A stretch of DNA of 64,000 bases from Bacteroidales bacterium UBA3810 (GTDB lineage: Bacteria > Bacteroidota > Bacteroidia > Bacteroidales > Paludibacteraceae): assembly GCA_002368645.1 (NCBI GenBank), contig DFEE01000021.1, positions 57,437 to 121,436 on the forward strand, in the 5' to 3' direction. Shown in pieces: positions 37,259-46,340 of the stretch. Numbering within the stretch: position 1 is the stretch's first letter; each line of letters begins with the position of its first letter. Below the pieces are notes generated by a model that saw nothing but the letters and a program-made list of their open reading frames with translations, had not been told where the DNA came from and ran no database searches. A program made the position numbers and the translations under genes.

Positions 37259-38743
37259 ATGAAAAAAAATCCCGAAGATATTGCTTATCAAGTATTACAT
37301 GAGGTGATGTTTGCCGGAACGGATAAGAAATCCTCAGATGCTATTTCCAAACTTCTCAAGCAAGGAAAGATACGTCGTATTGCCCCCAAGATATACACAA
37401 CTAATTTTGAGGCAAAAGGAGAGGATATTGTACGGAGGAACATTTTCTCTATACTTGGCAGATTATATCCTGGAGCAATTTTAAGTCATCGCACGGCATT
37501 TGAATGTATGCCAACCTCTTCAGGAGATATTTTTCTCACCTACAAATATTCTCGCAAGATAAGTTTACCGGGTGTTACCGTTCACTTATTAGAAGGTTCG
37601 CAAGTTGATGCCAATGATCGGCCGTTCATAGATGGCTTATATATCTCTCATCAGACACGTGCTTTTTTGGAAAATATGCAAGTGTCTAAGAATATTGGCG
37701 GAGCAGACAAGTGTTTGAATCAGCAGCAGATTGAAGAGAAATTAGAGAAGATAGTGCGTGTCAATGGCGAAGCCGCATTGAATGTACTGCGTGATGAAGC
37801 AAGGGAGACTGCTGAAAGACTTGGTTTTCAAAATGAGTTTGCTAAATTATCTCAACTCATTAGCGCGATATTGACAACTCATACCTCATCTATCTTGCGT
37901 TCTCCTCTTACTATTGCTCGTGCAATGGGCGAACCCTATGATGCAGAACGTATGGATTTGTTTCAAAATGCTTTTGCATATTTGACTAATTATGAGTTTG
38001 CTTATCGAGAAAATATTCAGTGGGAAGATCATTCGTTTAGGAATTTTGCATTTTTCGAGAGTTATTTTTCCAATTATATTGAAGGAACAGAATTTACCAT
38101 TGAAGATGCACGAACGATTATTTCAACAGGACGTCCGATGCCTACACGCCGTGATGACTCGCATGATATATTGGGAACATACTTTGTCGCAGCAAATAAG
38201 ATAGAGATGCAGCGTATTCCGCAAGCAGCGGAGGAACTATTACAAATGCTTCAGGCTCGTCATAAGATATTATTAGAAGCTCGACAAACAAAGAACCCCG
38301 GATTATTCAAAATGCGGAATAATCATACCGGTGAGACGTATTTTGTGGATTATGAATATGTCAGAGGAACCTTGTTGAAGGCATTTGGATTGTATAATGC
38401 ATTGACTCATCCTATGGCTCGGGCTATCATGATGCATGTGATTATAGCCGAGGTTCATCCGTTCGATGATGGTAATGGGCGTATGGCACGCATTATGATG
38501 AATGCTGAGTTGGTCAGTCAACGTCAATCGAAAGTAATCATTCCAAATGTGTTTCGCGATGACTATATTTTAGCTCTGAAGAAGTTTAGTCACCAAAGAG
38601 ATATCTCTACGCTTGTGCAAGTCTTAGATAAGATGCAGCAATATGCAAGGCGCATTCCTTGTGGTAGTTTTGAAGAGGCTCATGAGTATTTGACTTTAAC
38701 GAATGCCTATAAGGAACCTGATGAGGCTAGGCTGATAATGTAA
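37259..38743 (+). CDS. Fic-domain protein with N-terminal AbiEi-like domain
   Basis: A 494-residue fusion. Residues about 1-170 resemble the AbiEi antitoxin/regulator: a winged-helix start (DAISKLLKQGKIRRIAPKIY) followed by ILSHRTAFECMPTSSGDIFL. The C-terminal Fic domain has the catalytic motif HPFDDGNGRMAR from H400. An inhibitory motif SNYIEG (271-276) matches the [S/T]xxxE[G/N] class II rule, so the protein likely restrains its own AMP transfer. Fic enzymes AMPylate target proteins; the fused wHTH could autoregulate. It has its own promoter. Confidence 0.87.
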   Translation: MKKNPEDIAYQVLHEVMFAGTDKKSSDAISKLLKQGKIRRIAPKIYTTNFEAKGEDIVRRNIFSILGRLYPGAILSHRTAFECMPTSSGDIFLTYKYSRKISLPGVTVHLLEGSQVDANDRPFIDGLYISHQTRAFLENMQVSKNIGGADKCLNQQQIEEKLEKIVRVNGEAALNVLRDEARETAERLGFQNEFAKLSQLISAILTTHTSSILRSPLTIARAMGEPYDAERMDLFQNAFAYLTNYEFAYRENIQWEDHSFRNFAFFESYFSNYIEGTEFTIEDARTIISTGRPMPTRRDDSHDILGTYFVAANKIEMQRIPQAAEELLQMLQARHKILLEARQTKNPGLFKMRNNHTGETYFVDYEYVRGTLLKAFGLYNALTHPMARAIMMHVIIAEVHPFDDGNGRMARIMMNAELVSQRQSKVIIPNVFRDDYILALKKFSHQRDISTLVQVLDKMQQYARRIPCGSFEEAHEYLTLTNAYKEPDEARLIM

Positions 38744-38813
38744 ACTTACTAAAATATGAGAATTGTTAGAACAACTAATAATTATCAATATTAACTATAT
38801 AAATCTGATTATT

Positions 38814-39101
38814 ATGGCAAATTGGACAGAAGAAGAAAAGAAGAAAATCTGGGATAAAGGTGAAATTATCCCTGGTAGGGACAAAAACGTATGGAGGAAA
38901 GATCAGTGCGGAGCAATTATTAAGTGGGATATGTATGGAGATAGAAGTGATAAATACAATTGTGGCTGGGAAATAGACCATATAAAACCCGACTCAAAAG
39001 GTGGCGAAGATATTGTTAGTAACGCAAGACCTTTACAATGGTATAATAATGTAGAACGATCAAATGGAAGATTGACATGCCCCGTTACTGCGAAGAAATA
39101 G
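38814..39101 (+). CDS. Small HNH-type nuclease-like protein
   Basis: A 95-residue protein with WEIDHIKPDSKGGEDIVSNA and RPLQWYNNVERSNGR, a compact HNH-like core (D-H, N, N). The N-terminus (WTEEEKKKIWDKGEIIPGRD) is charged. Stand-alone HNH proteins of this size occur in Bacteroidetes accessory regions; whether it cuts DNA is not known. The ATG at 38814 is preferred to an upstream alternative start. Confidence 0.7.
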   Translation: MANWTEEEKKKIWDKGEIIPGRDKNVWRKDQCGAIIKWDMYGDRSDKYNCGWEIDHIKPDSKGGEDIVSNARPLQWYNNVERSNGRLTCPVTAKK

Positions 39102-39180
39102 CTCTCGGGTAATTGTAAGCTTCGCTGTGTTGATCCGGATGAGGGTGTCCATTGGGAGATAATCTCCTCCGACTAATAAC

Positions 39181-39230
39181 CGACTGACAACCGACCGATG
39201 AGCAGTAGAAGATCGAGAGATAAACATAAA
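39181..39230 (+). repeat. Dispersed repeat A, copy 3
   Basis: CGACTGACAACCGACCGATG and the following bases; near-identical to 24503 over 27 bp. It lies between the HNH gene and the beta-flower gene. Confidence 0.65.
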
Positions 39231-39271
39231 TAACATTTGAACGATAATTATAAAATTAAAAACAAATAATT

Positions 39272-39634
39272 ATGGAGACAAATTTATATGATAAGAATGG
39301 CAACGCTGTAGCTTATATCGCGGATGATCAAGAGCATTCCATATATACATGGGATGGTAAAGCAGTATGCTATTTAGTTGAGGATAAGGTATATGGATGG
39401 AACGGACGCCATCTCGGATGGTTTGTTGATGGTATAATCTATGATGAAGATGGAAATAGAGTGGGGTTTGTTCGAGAAAAATGCCCTGTGTTGCCTTCAT
39501 TACCATCGTTTAAGTCATTTAAATCATTTAAGAATTTTAAGGATTTCAGAGAATTTTCCCACTTCAGGCCTTGGTTTACTCTTAATGTGTCTAATATGTC
39601 ATTGATAGATTTTATTTTGCAAGGTGCTAATTAA
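39272..39634 (+). CDS. 4-fold beta flower-type protein
   Basis: A 120-residue protein with short beta repeats: LYDKNGNAVAYIADD, IYTWDGKAVCYLVED, VYGWNGRHLGWFVDG, IYDEDGNRVGFV. This matches the 4-fold beta flower family known from Bacteroides structures; function unknown. The tail has a FKSFKSFKNFKDF low-complexity run encoded by TTTAAG-like tandem repeats. Confidence 0.75.
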   Translation: METNLYDKNGNAVAYIADDQEHSIYTWDGKAVCYLVEDKVYGWNGRHLGWFVDGIIYDEDGNRVGFVREKCPVLPSLPSFKSFKSFKNFKDFREFSHFRPWFTLNVSNMSLIDFILQGAN

Positions 39635-39661
39635 ACTAATTTAGAAAAATAAATAACAAGA

Positions 39662-39742
39662 TATGCAGAATAATAAAGTAGTTTTGATTACCGGGAGAAC
39701 CGGGAGTTTTGGGAAAAAGTTTGTGGAAACAATTGAGGTATA
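39662..39742 (+). pseudogene. Truncated start of a nucleotide-sugar dehydratase gene
   Basis: A 26-codon frame reads MQNNKVVLITGRTGSFGKKF then VETIEV and stop. This is the start of a UDP-GlcNAc 4,6-dehydratase/epimerase (usual motif TGGTGSFGKKFV) with the remainder deleted. Confidence 0.7.
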
Positions 39743-39757
39743 AATGTTCATTCAACT

Positions 39758-39800
39758 CACCACCGAGCGATGAGCGGGAGAAGAGCGAGAGACAAACACG
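39758..39800 (+). repeat. Dispersed repeat A, copy 4
   Basis: CACCACCGAGCGATGAGCGG with the following AGAGACAAACACG, a diverged relative of the copies at 24503 and 39181. It follows the dehydratase remnant. Confidence 0.5.
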
Positions 39801-39843
39801 AATGCAAGGAAACAAGTGAATCCGTTTGAGAAAACGAAAGATT

Positions 39844-40173
39844 ATGGAAAAATTAATTGAATACTTAGTTAAAGCAAACTTGTTGCAAGATAGCAGAACA
39901 CGCGAATATGTAGAAGTCGTATCGTGCAATAAGGCGGCAATGGATGCGTTCTCTATAATGCAACGTCGCTCGTTTTATTTGAATGTTTTGTCTCTTGTGC
40001 AAAGTGGCAGAATGCTATTTGCGAATATGGAAGATAAAACAGATTGCATTCGGATATGTCAAGAAGGAATTAGTAGATGTAATATGGAAATGAACGGGCT
40101 ATGCAATCAAGTGATAGGTGATGCCTTGCTCTCGCTGATAACACAACCAAATGTGAAAAATATGAACTTTTAA
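39844..40173 (+). CDS. Small hypothetical protein
   Basis: A 109-residue mostly helical protein (MEKLIEYLVKANLLQDSRTR, four to five Cys including CIRICQEGISRCNMEMNGLC). No family recognised. It is 33 bp before rloA and could be a third component of that system. Confidence 0.5.
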   Translation: MEKLIEYLVKANLLQDSRTREYVEVVSCNKAAMDAFSIMQRRSFYLNVLSLVQSGRMLFANMEDKTDCIRICQEGISRCNMEMNGLCNQVIGDALLSLITQPNVKNMNF

Positions 40174-40206
40174 TGTTAAAATATTAGATTGTAAAAATTT
40201 TGCTTT

Positions 40207-41433
40207 ATGATATTAGATATTACAATTAAAAATTTTCGGAGTTTCTTAAATGAGACGACTTTCTCTATGGAAGCGACGAGCGCGTTATCGAAGGAAGATA
40301 ATGTGATGACGTTTGATAATATTGGTCGTGTGTTGAAGACTGGAGTTGTATTTGGTCCAAACGCGGCTGGTAAGAGTAATTTTATTACTTTCGTGTATAT
40401 CATTCGTGCTTTTATTATGGGTGCAAATAATGGTGGTGTACGTCGTGTGGAGTTATATCAACCATTCGCATTGCGAGAGAAAGCTACCGAAATATCTTCT
40501 TCATTTACTATGCGCTTCGTAGTGCATAACGTTATCTATAGGTATGATATAGAGGTGTTAGGTAAACGCATATTGAAAGAGTCCTTGGCACGTATGTATG
40601 ATGAGAATAAAGGCGAATTATTGATAGAGCGAGGAGAGGAAGGAAAAGATGGTGCTCAAATACTTTACGGACGTAGTTTTGCTCCTGAAGACCAAGGGGT
40701 GTCGGAGACCAAGATCAGTCAATCGATTTTGACTCCATTCTTATATGTGCCCATACCCGGATTGTCCGATGTGGCCACATATTTCGTTCAAATGCAATTT
40801 GATGACATGCTATATTTCCCATCCAGTCAGTTGGATGATCGAATACTGATGTTACGTCATTGGCTGATGATGAAGAAGGAAAGGAAAGAGATGCTTCTGC
40901 AATATTTACGCATGGCCGGGATAGATATAACGGATATCTCTTTTAGAATAGAGCCAATGAGCCGTAAACTGAATGTGTATTTCTCACATAAGATGTATGA
41001 TGAGAATCATAATTTGCTGAGTACTCCCAAGAAGTTTCCGTATGAATCCGAATCGAATGGAACCATTCAGTTGCTCTTTTATGCGATGCGTGCCATCACT
41101 GCTTTTGAAACAGGTTCTCCTATGCTGGCCGATGAGTTTAATGATGGTCTGCATACGCAAGTTTCTCAGATGCTGATGGAGATGTTTCGCTCGCCGGAGA
41201 CCAATCCGAATGGAGCTCAATTGATAGCAACTACACATGATATCTATCTAATGGATGAGAATAATCTCCGCAGAGATCAAATATGGTTTGTCGATAAGAG
41301 CAAGGAGGGTATTTCGGAGTTGTATTCGTTAGTGGAGTTTCAGGATACAACCGAGGAAACTCCATTCGCAAAATGGTATTTGGCAAATCGATTTGGTGCT
41401 TCTTTGGACACTAACCGCAAAAGCAACGAATAA
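40207..41433 (+). CDS. rloA: RloA/AbiLi-like AAA ATPase
   Basis: A 408-residue ABC/SMC-like ATPase (AAA_15/21 type). It starts ITIKNFRSFLNETTFSMEAT, with Walker A GPNAAGKS at 50-57, SNGTIQLLFYAMRA as signature region, MLADEFNDGLH as Walker B and ATTHDIYLMDE near the end. The gene overlaps rloB by one base. RloA/RloB pairs correspond to AbiL-type abortive-infection modules, in which the ATPase controls a TOPRIM-like effector. Confidence 0.87.
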   Translation: MILDITIKNFRSFLNETTFSMEATSALSKEDNVMTFDNIGRVLKTGVVFGPNAAGKSNFITFVYIIRAFIMGANNGGVRRVELYQPFALREKATEISSSFTMRFVVHNVIYRYDIEVLGKRILKESLARMYDENKGELLIERGEEGKDGAQILYGRSFAPEDQGVSETKISQSILTPFLYVPIPGLSDVATYFVQMQFDDMLYFPSSQLDDRILMLRHWLMMKKERKEMLLQYLRMAGIDITDISFRIEPMSRKLNVYFSHKMYDENHNLLSTPKKFPYESESNGTIQLLFYAMRAITAFETGSPMLADEFNDGLHTQVSQMLMEMFRSPETNPNGAQLIATTHDIYLMDENNLRRDQIWFVDKSKEGISELYSLVEFQDTTEETPFAKWYLANRFGASLDTNRKSNE

Positions 41434-42668
41434 TGGCAAGAAACGTTGACACACGTACCTCCAGATATACAATTGGTTTTGTATGCGAGGGAGAGAAGTC
41501 GGAGCCATTCTTCATAAAGAGGCTGCATGCGTCTTTGACGACGGACTCATTTGGTATACTTGTTCATCCGAAGACGCAAGAGGAATTGAGAGAAGAACAA
41601 GAAGAGACATCCGAACAGAGTGCCCGAAAAGAGGGAACGAAGCAGGTGAAGAATCACAGAATCCCCGATCCGTTATTGCATTCTTATAATGGGGTGAAGC
41701 TGCCGACTAATTGGGTTTTGGCCGGAGAGGAATTGCTGGATACATGCAACGAAGTTTGGGTGCTGTTTGATAAGGATGGTCATTCTGACGTTCTGAGAGC
41801 ATTTGCGGAAATTGATAGAATACGAAAAATTCATCCCAATTATAATGTGGTTTTTTCAAGCAGATGTTTCGAATATTATATGTTGATGCACTATGAGTAC
41901 TCAGCTAAAGCCTATGAGAAAGCAGAGTGCAATCATAAAAACAATAAGAAGACAGTTTTGGAACACTGCTGTACAGATCATCCGTCTCCCAACGCATGTG
42001 ATGGGTCGCTTTGCATCAATGGGCATGCTCGTGCGAATGCATATTGGGAAGAAAGTAAGAACAATCAGGTATATGATGTGTGCCGAAACTTATGGTGGGG
42101 CGTATTGAACTCATTCCATGTGAAGTGGCATAGCTTGTTGACGTACAAGACGCAGATGATATATGAGCGCAATCCCTATCTCAATATCTATCATTTGACG
42201 CTAAGAATGTTAGGCATGGGATGCTTGGAACCTTTCGAACCAGCGATAAGGAGAGATAGAGGGGCGGGGACATATCATACGTTGAGCAGAGTCGGTAATA
42301 AGTTACACTTCGAATGCTATTCCAATGCTAAAATCCATCAGATTGAGTTTCGTGAATATAGATTGTTGACTGATGCAGAGCTCAAAGCCAATGAATCTCA
42401 GGATCAACATTTCCGAAGTTGCTTAATACAAACGCATACTATTGTTCTAAATGTGACAAATGGTGAGTCTGCGGATGTAGATATTTCTCAATATGGATTA
42501 GACGCAATGGATAAATACGGTATTATAGAATGGGATGGCATTGACTATTTTGTGGCACCTATTTGTGAACCTATTACCATCGGTCAAGCAGAATATGATG
42601 CGCAAAGAGTAGAGCATGTGGATAGCATGCTGTTAAAACAACAATATAAGGTTGTTGTAAGAAACTGA
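41433..42668 (+). CDS. rloB: RloB-like TOPRIM protein with extended C-terminus
   Basis: A 411-residue protein. The RloB core has FVCEGEKSEPFF (E19-E24 region), VWVLFDKDGH (D113, D115) and SSRCFEYYMLMHYE. Typical RloB proteins are about 200-220 residues; here a further 170 residues (from about 240) follow with no recognised motif. The core also has an inserted charged segment at about 47-75. The long tail may be a separate sensor or effector domain. Partner of rloA in an AbiL-like defence pair. Confidence 0.82.
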   Translation: MARNVDTRTSRYTIGFVCEGEKSEPFFIKRLHASLTTDSFGILVHPKTQEELREEQEETSEQSARKEGTKQVKNHRIPDPLLHSYNGVKLPTNWVLAGEELLDTCNEVWVLFDKDGHSDVLRAFAEIDRIRKIHPNYNVVFSSRCFEYYMLMHYEYSAKAYEKAECNHKNNKKTVLEHCCTDHPSPNACDGSLCINGHARANAYWEESKNNQVYDVCRNLWWGVLNSFHVKWHSLLTYKTQMIYERNPYLNIYHLTLRMLGMGCLEPFEPAIRRDRGAGTYHTLSRVGNKLHFECYSNAKIHQIEFREYRLLTDAELKANESQDQHFRSCLIQTHTIVLNVTNGESADVDISQYGLDAMDKYGIIEWDGIDYFVAPICEPITIGQAEYDAQRVEHVDSMLLKQQYKVVVRN

Positions 42669-42691
42669 TCACTGAAAACTGATTACTAAAA

Positions 42692-43600
42692 ATGAAATAC
42701 GTTATAACAGGAGCAACTGGATTTTTAGGTAGCGCATTATGCGATGCTATTCTTGCTGAAAGTAGCAAAAATGTTATCTATGCGGTATGCCGAAAAAAAC
42801 ACAAAGGACAGACTTTCCCAGCCAAGGTTAATCCTGTTTGGGCAGAGATGGACGAATATGCTACCTTGCATCAGTCCATTCCTCATGCAGATGTGTTCAT
42901 CCATTGTTCGTGGGGTGGAGCAGATCATGCCAAGCGTGATGATAGAGATGTGCATCAGCAGAATGTGCAGTATTCGTTAGAAGCTATACGTGCTGCGGCT
43001 CAGATGGGATGTAAGGTATTCGTTGAGACCGGTTCGCAAGCTGAATATGGGGCGACTAACGAACAGCAGACAGAAGATATGGATTGTAATCCCTTCTCAG
43101 AATATGGCAAAGCAAAATTGGATATGTGGCATCAAGGCAAGCAGTTGGCAGAGCAATTAGGCATGCGCTATATCCATCTGCGTATCTTCAGTATGTATGG
43201 CGAGAAGGATCATCCGTGGAGTATGATTATGCAGTGCTTGCCGAAGATGCAGACCAATGAACGGATCGAACTCTCGGCTTGCACGCAGAATTGGAACTAC
43301 TTATATGTGGATGATGCGGCGAAGATGATAATCGGTTTATGCAACGCCTACATGCAGCAACCGGATATACTTTCGGGAATATATAATATTGCGTCAGAGG
43401 ACACTCGTCCGCTGAAGGAGTTTGTGGAAGCGATGCGTGCAATCACCGGAACCCAAAGTGAAATCGTCTATGGCGCTTTCAAACCACAAGTAGTGGTGGC
43501 GTTGAATCCGTCCATAGCAAAAATTAAGAGATACATCACTCCGACATTCATCCTATTTGAAGAAGGAGTGAAAAAGATATTGAATAATCAAGAAAACTAA
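42692..43600 (+). CDS. NAD(P)-dependent epimerase/reductase of CDP-sugar pathway
   Basis: A 302-residue extended SDR: TGATGFLGSALCDAI at the N-terminus, VETGSQAEYG and the catalytic YGKAK. It lies 4 bp before the PanB homologue, so it belongs to the same sugar pathway. By analogy with CDP-abequose/paratose synthases or YerF, it would reduce a 4-keto or acyl branch of a CDP-dideoxyhexose; this is inferred. The gene resumes the operon interrupted after rfbG. Confidence 0.82.
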   Translation: MKYVITGATGFLGSALCDAILAESSKNVIYAVCRKKHKGQTFPAKVNPVWAEMDEYATLHQSIPHADVFIHCSWGGADHAKRDDRDVHQQNVQYSLEAIRAAAQMGCKVFVETGSQAEYGATNEQQTEDMDCNPFSEYGKAKLDMWHQGKQLAEQLGMRYIHLRIFSMYGEKDHPWSMIMQCLPKMQTNERIELSACTQNWNYLYVDDAAKMIIGLCNAYMQQPDILSGIYNIASEDTRPLKEFVEAMRAITGTQSEIVYGAFKPQVVVALNPSIAKIKRYITPTFILFEEGVKKILNNQEN

Positions 43601-43604
43601 ATAT

Positions 43605-44540
43605 ATGAAAGGGAAAAAACTCAATTTGAAGAGCCTTCAAAAGATGAAGGCATCAGGAGAACCGATTACATGGATTACGGCTTACGATCTGCCGTTTGCC
43701 AGTGCTGCTGAGAATGCAGGAATCGACATGATTCTTGTGGGTGACAGCGGTGGTATGGTGCAACTCGGTTACGAGACGACGAATCCGGTAACCATGGATG
43801 AGATGATTGTGTTGGCCAAGTCAGCACGTCGCGGTGCACCGAACACGTTCATCGTTGGCGATATGCCACAGGGTTCGTATGAAATCAGCAAAGAGAAAGC
43901 TGTTGAGAATGCGATGCGCTTTGTGAAAGAAGCAGGATGCGATGCTATCAAGTTGGAAGGTGGACGACGCGTGATTGACAAAGTGAGGGCTATTGTAGAT
44001 GCCGGAATCTTGGTAGTTGGTCACCTTGGCCTGACTCCGCAGTCGACATCCTCGTTTGGTGGTTACAATGTGCAAGGTAAGTCGCTCAAGAGTTTCGAAG
44101 AGACGATGGATGACGCTTTGGCGCTACAAGAGGCTGGAGTAATGGCGCTGTTGTTAGAAGCTATGCCTTCCGCACCGGCTGCACAGATTGCGAAGCAGTT
44201 GGATATTCCCGTTTTGGGTATCGGTGCCGGAAACGAAGTAGATGGACAGTTGATTATTATGCACGACATGATGGGATTCTATCAGTCATTCCGTCCTTGG
44301 TTTGCGAAGTGCTATGTACCACAGGTCATCCATGAGTTCGCTGAAGGACTGAAAGACGTGGAGGATATGAAGCAATATGGTCGTGAGCATCGTAAGGATG
44401 GCTTGTTTGCGATTGCAGAAATGGCGATAGCTAAGTATGTAGAAGAAGTAAAAGCACGTCAGTTCCCGAGTGAGGAATATATCTATCCGATTAAGGAAGA
44501 ACAATTGGCAGAAATCAAACAATCCAAATATTGGAAATGA
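43605..44540 (+). CDS. Ketopantoate hydroxymethyltransferase (PanB) homologue in sugar operon
   Basis: A 311-residue PanB-fold enzyme. The metal and catalytic residues of E. coli PanB (D45, D84, E114, E181) are all kept as D47 (LVGDSGGM), D86 (VGDMPQGSY), E118 (KLEGG) and E185 (LLLEAMP), so it should transfer a hydroxymethyl group from 5,10-methylene-THF to a 2-oxo acid. Phe in the usual DMPFGSY is Gln here and the C-terminus is about 40 residues longer than housekeeping PanB, hinting at a different substrate. It overlaps the ThDP enzyme gene as ATGA, which is not a pantothenate context; a dedicated role in sugar branching is proposed. Confidence 0.85.
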   Translation: MKGKKLNLKSLQKMKASGEPITWITAYDLPFASAAENAGIDMILVGDSGGMVQLGYETTNPVTMDEMIVLAKSARRGAPNTFIVGDMPQGSYEISKEKAVENAMRFVKEAGCDAIKLEGGRRVIDKVRAIVDAGILVVGHLGLTPQSTSSFGGYNVQGKSLKSFEETMDDALALQEAGVMALLLEAMPSAPAAQIAKQLDIPVLGIGAGNEVDGQLIIMHDMMGFYQSFRPWFAKCYVPQVIHEFAEGLKDVEDMKQYGREHRKDGLFAIAEMAIAKYVEEVKARQFPSEEYIYPIKEEQLAEIKQSKYWK

Positions 44541-46327
44541 TTAAATTAACTGATTACATCGTTAAGTTCTTTGAACAGCAAGGCGTTAAAGACGTGTTCA
44601 TGCTCTCCGGTGGAGGTTGCATGCACTTGATTAACTCTTTTGGCAGTTCGGACAAGATGACTTATTGGTGCTTGCACCATGAGCAGTCGGTATCCATGGC
44701 CACCGAAGCCTATGCACGCATGAAGAATGATCTGGGCGTGGCAGTGGTTACGTGTGGTCCCGGTTCGACGAATACTATCACCGGTGTGCTAGGTGCCTAT
44801 CAAGATTCAGTGCCGTGTGTGTTTATCTCAGGACAAGCGAAACGCAAGAATACCGTTCGTTTGAGTGGGATTGAAGGACTGCGTCAGTTTGGTCAGCAAG
44901 AGGTGGATATTATCCCAATTGTATCGTCCATCACCAAGTATGCCGTGATGATTGATAAGCTGGAGGATATCCGTTATCATATGGAGAAAGCAGTCTATCT
45001 AGCCAAGCATGGTCGTCCCGGACCGGTATGGATTGACGTACCATTGGACGTTCAGAATAGCAAGATTGACGAGGCTTCGTTACGTTCGTTTACTCCGGAT
45101 ACTGAGGAAAAGGAAGACATCAGTAAGGATCTTTCAGAAGTGGCTCAAATGTTGCGTGAAGCCAAGCGTCCTGTAATCATAGCCGGACATGGTGTCCGTA
45201 TCGCGGATGCGTGTGAGGACTTGCGCCAATTGGTAGAGCGTTGCGATATACCGGTGGTGAATTCTTTCCTTGGAATAGATGTATTGCCGAGTGACCATAA
45301 GTGCAATATAGGTCGCATCGGTATCAAGGGAACTCGTGCCGGAAACTTTGCAATGCAGAATGCAGATTTGCTTTTGGTAATTGGTAGTAAGCTGTCCGTA
45401 TCATCTATCGGTTTCGAACCGGAACTGTTTGCTCGTGAGGCAAAAGTGGTGATTGTGGATATCGATGAGATTGAGCACAAGAAACCGCTTGTTAAATTCG
45501 ATAAACTCATTATTGCTGATGCGAAAGATTTCTTGCAGCAGTTAACTCAGATCGAACTGCCGAAGTATGAGCAATGGTTAGAGAAAACGAATGAGTGGAA
45601 GAAGGATTTCACGATTTTTGTTCCCGAATATGAGAATGATAGTGATGGATTGAATTACTATAAGTTCATTGAACTGCTCAACGATTATACTACGGCAAAG
45701 AATCCGGTTATTTCCGATGCCGGATCGGCATTCTATGTGACTTCCCAGGCTATCAATCTAAAGGATGGACAACGCTATATTCCGTCCGGAGCATTGGCTA
45801 CGATGGGTTATACTTTACCGGCTTCAATAGGAGTGGCTGTTGCTGATTTGAATAACGTGACAGTCGGTATCACAGGTGATGGTTCGTTCATGCAGAATAT
45901 GCAGGAAATCAGCATTATGCAGTTCCATCAATTGCCGCTGAAACTATTCGTGGTGAATAATGAAGGCTACTTGTCTATCCGTCAATCGGAGAACAAGTTC
46001 TTTGCCGGACATCTGGTAGCAGAAGGACCAACATCCAAAGTGCCATTCCCGAACTTTGAAAAAGTGGTGAAAGCTTTTGATCTGCCGTACTATCGTATCG
46101 ATTCGATTACATCTGCCAAAGAGGAACTGCCCAAAATCTTTGCCGACAACAAACCGGCAGTGATCGAGGTAATCTCGCAACCGCTGCAATCCGTTGTGCC
46201 CACATCGCAATCGATGATGAAACCGGATGGAACGATTGTATCGAAACCTTTGGAAGATATGTTCCCGTATCTCGATCGTGAAGTGTTTGCAAAGGAAATG
46301 ATTGTCAAACCTATTGATGAGAACTGA
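44537..46327 (+). CDS. ThDP-dependent acetolactate-synthase-like enzyme (YerE-like)
   Basis: A 596-residue ThDP enzyme. The catalytic Glu is in CLHHEQSVSMATEAYAR, and the ThDP/Mg motif begins GDGSFMQNMQEIS and ends NNEGY. The middle domain has the acetolactate synthase/FAD-like layout. In Yersinia YerE, a relative, decarboxylates pyruvate and adds the two-carbon unit to C4 of CDP-3,6-dideoxy-4-ketohexose. The rfbFHG genes in this locus make exactly that acceptor. The coupled PanB homologue suggests that the donor may be a hydroxymethylated 2-oxo acid rather than pyruvate. Substrate claims are inference. Confidence 0.85.
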   Translation: MIKLTDYIVKFFEQQGVKDVFMLSGGGCMHLINSFGSSDKMTYWCLHHEQSVSMATEAYARMKNDLGVAVVTCGPGSTNTITGVLGAYQDSVPCVFISGQAKRKNTVRLSGIEGLRQFGQQEVDIIPIVSSITKYAVMIDKLEDIRYHMEKAVYLAKHGRPGPVWIDVPLDVQNSKIDEASLRSFTPDTEEKEDISKDLSEVAQMLREAKRPVIIAGHGVRIADACEDLRQLVERCDIPVVNSFLGIDVLPSDHKCNIGRIGIKGTRAGNFAMQNADLLLVIGSKLSVSSIGFEPELFAREAKVVIVDIDEIEHKKPLVKFDKLIIADAKDFLQQLTQIELPKYEQWLEKTNEWKKDFTIFVPEYENDSDGLNYYKFIELLNDYTTAKNPVISDAGSAFYVTSQAINLKDGQRYIPSGALATMGYTLPASIGVAVADLNNVTVGITGDGSFMQNMQEISIMQFHQLPLKLFVVNNEGYLSIRQSENKFFAGHLVAEGPTSKVPFPNFEKVVKAFDLPYYRIDSITSAKEELPKIFADNKPAVIEVISQPLQSVVPTSQSMMKPDGTIVSKPLEDMFPYLDREVFAKEMIVKPIDEN

Positions 46328-46340
46328 TATCTGACATTTG

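Noticed and set aside
43605..44540. Phosphonate synthesis (PEP mutase plus phosphonopyruvate decarboxylase) as reading of the PanB/ThDP pair
   Set aside because: The first gene carries PanB motifs (LVGDSGGM, VGDMPQGSY, KLEGG), not the PEP mutase EDK-like motif, and the ThDP enzyme is full-length acetolactate-synthase-like rather than the short decarboxylase.
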